From Pyrenochaeta sp. MPI-SDFR-AT-0127 (Eukaryota > Ascomycota > Dothideomycetes > Pleosporales > Cucurbitariaceae): 64,000 nt of DNA. Where the stretch lies: the NCBI GenBank assembly GCA_020747015.1, contig JAGTJM010000025.1, positions 1-64,000 on the forward strand, read 5' to 3'. Below are positions 59,537 through 64,000 of the stretch, piece after piece. Positions within the stretch are counted from its first letter, which is position 1. Each line of letters starts with the position of its first letter. Made by a program: the position numbers and the translations under genes. The notes beneath the pieces were generated by a model. The model worked only from the letters and a program-made list of their open reading frames with translations, was not told the DNA's origin and did not search any database.

Positions 59537-61194
59537 CGGGAATGGAAGTTTTCAGAAGGCACAAAACAAGGGAGGCACAGGGAAAAGCTTGGGACGCTTA
59601 AAAGCTAGAGCAGCTTCGCAATGATATATGTACCACCTGTGTTATCAAACGGAGCTTCCCGTATGTAGGAACACCTCGTTGGCCAAAACGTGGATGCCTG
59701 GTTGGTGGGCCCGATAGCAACGCGCCAGTCTCACGCGAACGGACATGCAATCTATCCTCATGGAGCATTTTGTCAGCTAGTGTTCCGAGTTTGATTCGTG
59801 CGGATGGAGCGGTGGGGTGACATTGGTTGAGGGTTGATGAAGTCTACATTGCCGTGTTTGGTTAGGGTGTGGTCGGATAGTCGGTCCCTACATCAGGCCG
59901 CTCACTAGACCCAAGTTAGTCTTGCATGCGAGATGCAAGTGCTGGGACTTCGTGCCACATTTTTATTTTGCTATATTTCTGCTGTGCAGTGTTTTGGCAG
60001 AACTATGCCCCTTGCGATGTTTGCTTGCGAAAGCAGGTTGCGTTGGAGCCTCGGTTGGCATGTGGTAATCTGAATAGTCGAAACCATATGCTGTGTATGA
60101 AGGAGACTGCAACGCAGAGCCTAAAACATCTTAGAACAGGCTGGAATCGAGCCAACATTCAAGTACAGATGACACGTCCCAGTCTGCAGCGTTCAAATAC
60201 ATGTGGCAGATGAGATTTGGGATGGTCATCATCAAAAGGCACATGGTTTTTCTGCAGGACTTTGCAGAAGTGTAGCCCAACCAAGCTGGCATTCCTTCGT
60301 GAACGAAGGAAAACTCGTGGTTTTTCTAACCGGCAATGGAGTAGCGATTACGGGACTTATCTTCTTATGACCCTTCTGTCATGGTTAACACTGCGCAGGC
60401 TTGCGAAGCTAGAAGTTAGTAGACATGTCCTCAGCAGCCGTAGGGTCGAGGTTCGAAGAGTATCAACGATGCGTGTTGCCAAGACAAGGAAGCCTTTGCA
60501 TGTGAAGACTGCGTAGCAGGTAAGTATGTAAAAAATCCTTTGATGCAAGTCGCTTTCAGTATATCATTAAATCAAGGACTTGAACAGCGTCCTCTCAGGT
60601 GTCACAATGCGACCTCTAAGCGTTTTCTGCACAACAACATTCGGCTTGTTCATTTCAACAATAACTATATGTTTTTTCTTATGCTGTCTTACTATAGATC
60701 TGTGACCGGGGTCAAGTAGAATACGATGGGATGGTGGCTGGTGTAGGCATAAAGAAGACTAATTCTGCGAAAATCTACATGTAGGTAATAAATGTTACTG
60801 TGGATAATATTAAGTACTTCTAGATTAGCAACGATGTAATCTTGGAGAGTTGTATTTGTATACAACTAAATGTCCTTAAAAGTAAAGCCTTTTGTTTGCT
60901 TTGCCATATCTAAATGAGATACCAGCGGATTAGTTAATAGGTAGATGACACTTGGCGAATCTCCGCTCTTGTATGCTTTCCCCTTTTCCTTCTTACAGTC
61001 GTAAGAGTGATGCAGCTGCTTTGCACATTACGTGAGATTCAGAATGTATCCAATCTGATCAGCCTGTCAGGCTTGGCGTGCAGCGTGGCAAAGATATCCG
61101 AGCGCGATGAAGCACCTCATACAGAAATACCTTCTCTGCTCCCACAAGCCGTATCAACAGCAATGAACCAACACCACAGCTACAACCTACAACG
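59537..61194. other. Intergenic between divergent genes
   Basis: 1.7 kb between OLE1 (minus) and the F-box gene (plus). No gene, RNA or transposon is recognised. The right half is AT-rich. A GGTTCGA string near 60449 is not part of a tRNA fold. OLE1-type promoters are often long and fatty-acid responsive, but no site is named here. Confidence 0.45.
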
Positions 61195-62614
61195 ATGAAT
61201 TTGCTTGAGCTTCCCGAAGACCTGCTCTATTTGATCGCTTCATATTTCGAAAGAGATCGACGCACACTTTTGGCATTGGCAAGAGCATGCCGAGACCTCA
61301 ACATGGTGACCCGGTCACTACTTTTCAGGCACACTGACGACCTCTCCATAGAAAGAATCAGGCTTCTAGAACGGAAAATTAATACTGATGCAACACTTAA
61401 AGCATATGTGCACTCTTATCCAGTGCACATGGAGTATGGAGTGTTTCTCGACAATGGGCTGCAAAAATCACTCGGCTATACCAATTTACGAGAACTCGCA
61501 TTCGTCAGCTCCTACAAGTTGCATTTGCCAATAGATCTGAGTCTAATGACCCGTATGAGACGATTGAACGTCGGAGCAAGAGGTGAGGATCAAGATTTCC
61601 AATGTGGATTCCTTGAGACGCACCCGTTCGCTCAGATACGTTCCATCACCCTCGTTGGAAACTTTACGGCCACAGAGATAATGCATTTTATGCTCATACC
61701 ATCTATACACACTTTGAGAGCCAAAGACATTGGTCTCTTACGCGCACCAAAGTTAGCAGCCTCTTTCGCAACGCAAATGTCAACGATCATTTCACTTTCC
61801 TTGGTAGGCGACGGGCGTTGGAGTGTCGAACTTAAAACTGTGCAAGCAATTTTTTCAGTCTGTCCCCAGCTACGAGACTTGCAGTGTCAAGTCCCTGTGA
61901 TTGCATCACCATCGGGAGATCGTATATTTCGAAAGTCTCATGTGATTGGTGAAGTCAACCCAGCAGCCTTAAATATCGCCTTCGCGCCACTCCGTGCAAG
62001 ATTACGGCGACTCTCTCTCCTCCAGTATCGTTACGATGTACCTTACAATGGAACACACATGGATTTCTCAAGATTTGAAGAATTGATCGATTTGGAGATA
62101 ACATCCTGTTGCTTATTGCCGCCTGGAGCGCCTTGTGAGGCACGAGACGAGTTGTGCGGCTTGCTTCCAGCTAGTTTGAGGTGTCTCAAGGTAAGTCAAC
62201 ACTGTGGTCATCTACATGACTATGTTTGCTGATGATATACAGCTTGACTTCCCACGAGAATCGGGCATCTTCTTCCACCACCTTGAAGGCGAACCATTCC
62301 TTGCCCAGGATCCGTTCTCTATCCCCTCAGCTCGCTATAAATGGATTGTCGAGCTTCTGCGGCACAAACGCACAAAATACCCAGGATTGACTCACATCAA
62401 CATGCAGGATCCACCCGGGGCCGTTGGCTATTGGCATTGGAGACAAGTAGAATGGGCCGCGCCAACGGAAATTTGCACATTATTGTATGAGGTGGGTGTG
62501 ACATTAAATGTCAATATTAGTTATCCTAACCCTAAGTCGGAGATGGAGTCTTGGAATAATCCCGAGTACAAAAGAAAAATAGGAACGTGGCCATGGAAGC
62601 ACGAATGCAATTGA
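61195..62614 (+). CDS. F-box protein with LRR-like region
   Basis: Predicted 455 aa from exons 61195-62190 and 62243-62614 (52-bp intron; donor GTAAGT, branch GCTGATG). The F-box lies at the very N-terminus (LLELPEDLLYLIASYF, then LARACRDLNMVTRSLLFRH). The middle has repeated leucine-rich strands (LRELAFVSS, MRRLNVGA, IRSITLVGNF, HTLRAKDIG, LRRLSLLQYRY, LIDLEITSC), resembling irregular LRRs of fungal F-box proteins. Likely a substrate adaptor of an SCF ubiquitin ligase; substrate unknown. Another ATG at 61162 is out of frame. The gene belongs to the large, fast-evolving F-box class of filamentous fungi. Confidence 0.8.
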
Positions 62615-63822
62615 GATTATAATCTTGCTCAGCTCGCGTCCCCTGAAGGTTTTGGACATGTATCAGTTGGCCAGCTGCGATTTTCTTACGGGTTGGCTTC
62701 ATCGTCCGCCGCACCCATCTTCAGCCTAGATCCTCAATCTGCGCATCGAGCTGCGAATGCGTCAAAGATGTAAATCTCGGTATTCCCAACAGCGCTGTCC
62801 GGTAACAGTTTATTTGCGTCTTTCTAGCGATAATCAGAGACACAAGCTTGATCGTCAGTCAGGTTAGTCGACAAATCGCAAAGTTCTATGTGAAAACCTT
62901 CTATTGATTCGGTCTTTCTCAATGCGAGTAAACTATGGACTCAAAGTCAATCGTCGTGTCTGCGGTGCCATTCTTTCCCATGCCATGGACACGGTTTTAT
63001 TCGTGGATGTTCATTATATCCTCAGTGAGTGGCTACTGTTCTGCGAAATCAGTACGGAAGCCTTGGAAACATAAAGGATATGTGTAAGTAGCTGTCGGCC
63101 GGTCCGTGTCCCGCAACCTCCTAGAACATATCTAAACTGATCCGCTTAGTCGTGTTGGGGATTTTTGCAGAGACTTGTGGTGACTATGGCCCAGTCACTT
63201 CAATATTCCTGGGGGTGGATGGTCTGTTACCGATGCTACTTTGCTTGAGCTTAAGGTAACTTGATACTGTAGTGCATGATTTCGATGATATTTCATTAGA
63301 CATAGCCTTTTGTTTACCCTTCAGTTCTCGGAAACAGTTGCTTGGCTTGGTTGGCTTACACAATCAAGATGAAGATTGTAGATGAGGGGAATACAGTGCT
63401 TTAAAACAGTAAGGTGCGTGAACAGTCGTTTATTACCTACCGAGCATCTCAGTGCAGTTGTAGGCGAGAGAGCAAGAAGAAATCATTCAAATGAACCTTA
63501 TAATAACCGCTTGGACAAGCTCCTGAGACCAGAAAGTGACCGCAAACTATGGTAATGAAAATAGAGACATCTGGGCTTTGGAGAACTTATCGGCATGTTC
63601 CAGCGGATTGAAGTAGAATGAGACACCACCATCATAATGCCAAGGTCGAATGCAAACCAAAGCTACTGTAGTAGGTCTAAAACATCGTCAGACTATAGTC
63701 AAATGTTCAACCTTTAAACTCCGCCTCATTATCCTCTGCCTAATCTTCATTTTCCTCCTCTACGTCCTCCTCTACATCCTCTTCCCTTTTAGTATTGTAT
63801 TTCCCTTCGTTTCTATATCGTC
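62615..63822. other. Intergenic between convergent genes
   Basis: 1.2 kb. No gene recognised. A pyrimidine-rich stretch near 63720-63840 is the complement of the 3' end of the next, minus-strand gene. Confidence 0.45.
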
Positions 63823-64000
63823 TTATTCATCATCCTCTTCTTGACCGTCTTCTTCTTTCATCGTGTACGCTCCATAAGTATACTCCTCCAGCAGCTCCGT
63901 TCGCGTTGGTCTTTGTTCTAGCAACCGCAGGGCAGTTTCACACAGGGCATGCGTAAAGCTGGTAGGATATTCTGACGCATGATCTTGGAACCACTTCGGC
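63823..64000 (-). CDS. C-terminal end of a gene cut by the right edge
   Basis: An open frame runs from the window edge to TAA at 63823-63825, giving the last 58 residues of a protein. It reads as amphipathic helix (KWFQDHASEYP, then FTHALCETALRLLEQRPTRTELLEEY) and ends with an acidic tail (KEEDGQEEDDE). The codon use and composition look coding, unlike the neighbouring intergenic DNA. Too little is present to name the family. Confidence 0.6.
   Translation of the reverse strand, partial: PKWFQDHASEYPTSFTHALCETALRLLEQRPTRTELLEEYTYGAYTMKEEDGQEEDDE

Overview
The window is nuclear DNA of a filamentous ascomycete (Pezizomycotina). The evidence is 44-171 bp GT...AG introns with CTAAC/CTGAC-type branch sites in most genes, HET and NLR-type allorecognition genes, and clear fungal orthologues (GUP1, NOP9, Tip20/RINT1, Lst7/folliculin, CCT7, Hrt3/Pof7, MTM1, ELYS-like, OLE1 with fused cytochrome b5). 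A dothideomycete is my best guess at class, but the sequence alone does not prove it. I rebuilt gene models by hand from reading frame, splice sites and protein continuity. I recognised no tRNA, rRNA, CRISPR array or intact transposon.

Region 1 (1-3.4 kb): the MBOAT gene GUP1, then an empty stretch. Region 2 (3.4-24.5 kb) looks like an accessory island. It holds a membrane sensor-like protein with an eight-cysteine ectodomain; a HET-NB-ARC-TPR protein (1001 aa, minus strand); a secreted Thr-rich protein with a C-terminal jelly-roll-like domain; a very large patatin-NB-ARC-TPR protein (2116 aa) with an unrecognised C-terminal region of about 1050 aa; a broken TPR fragment just behind it; and a secreted GH17 cell-wall glucanase. 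The two NLR genes share one design: a different effector domain is joined through an intron to an NB-ARC module that begins with the same P-F-Q-R-N-x-x-F-V-G-R motif, followed by seven 42-residue TPR units. Region 3 (24.8-38 kb) is mostly housekeeping: a PLP-dependent decarboxylase, NOP9 (ribosome biogenesis), Tip20/RINT1 (Golgi-to-ER tethering), two tandem paralogues of a tiny conserved fungal protein, and Lst7. Region 4 (40-48.6 kb) is sparse: an F-box-like gene, a cupin, a secreted GH43 glycosidase and a small F-box-like/DUF protein. Region 5 (49-59.5 kb) is dense core genome: CCT7, an FBXO9-family F-box gene, an MTM1-type mitochondrial carrier, an ELYS-like protein, an unknown nuclear-looking protein and OLE1. 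Region 6 (59.5-64 kb): an F-box/LRR-like gene and the C-terminal end of a gene running off the right edge.

The most unusual content is the NLR pair. The genes have intact catalytic and nucleotide-binding motifs, near-identical internal repeats (two adjacent 126-bp units differ at only two bases), introns placed exactly at the effector/NB-ARC boundary, and a large novel C-terminal region bracketed by TPR plus LKSQ(L/I)RD sequence, the downstream copy of which is dead. This fits a programmed-cell-death or non-self-recognition locus evolving by effector swapping and repeat homogenisation. That functional reading is inference.
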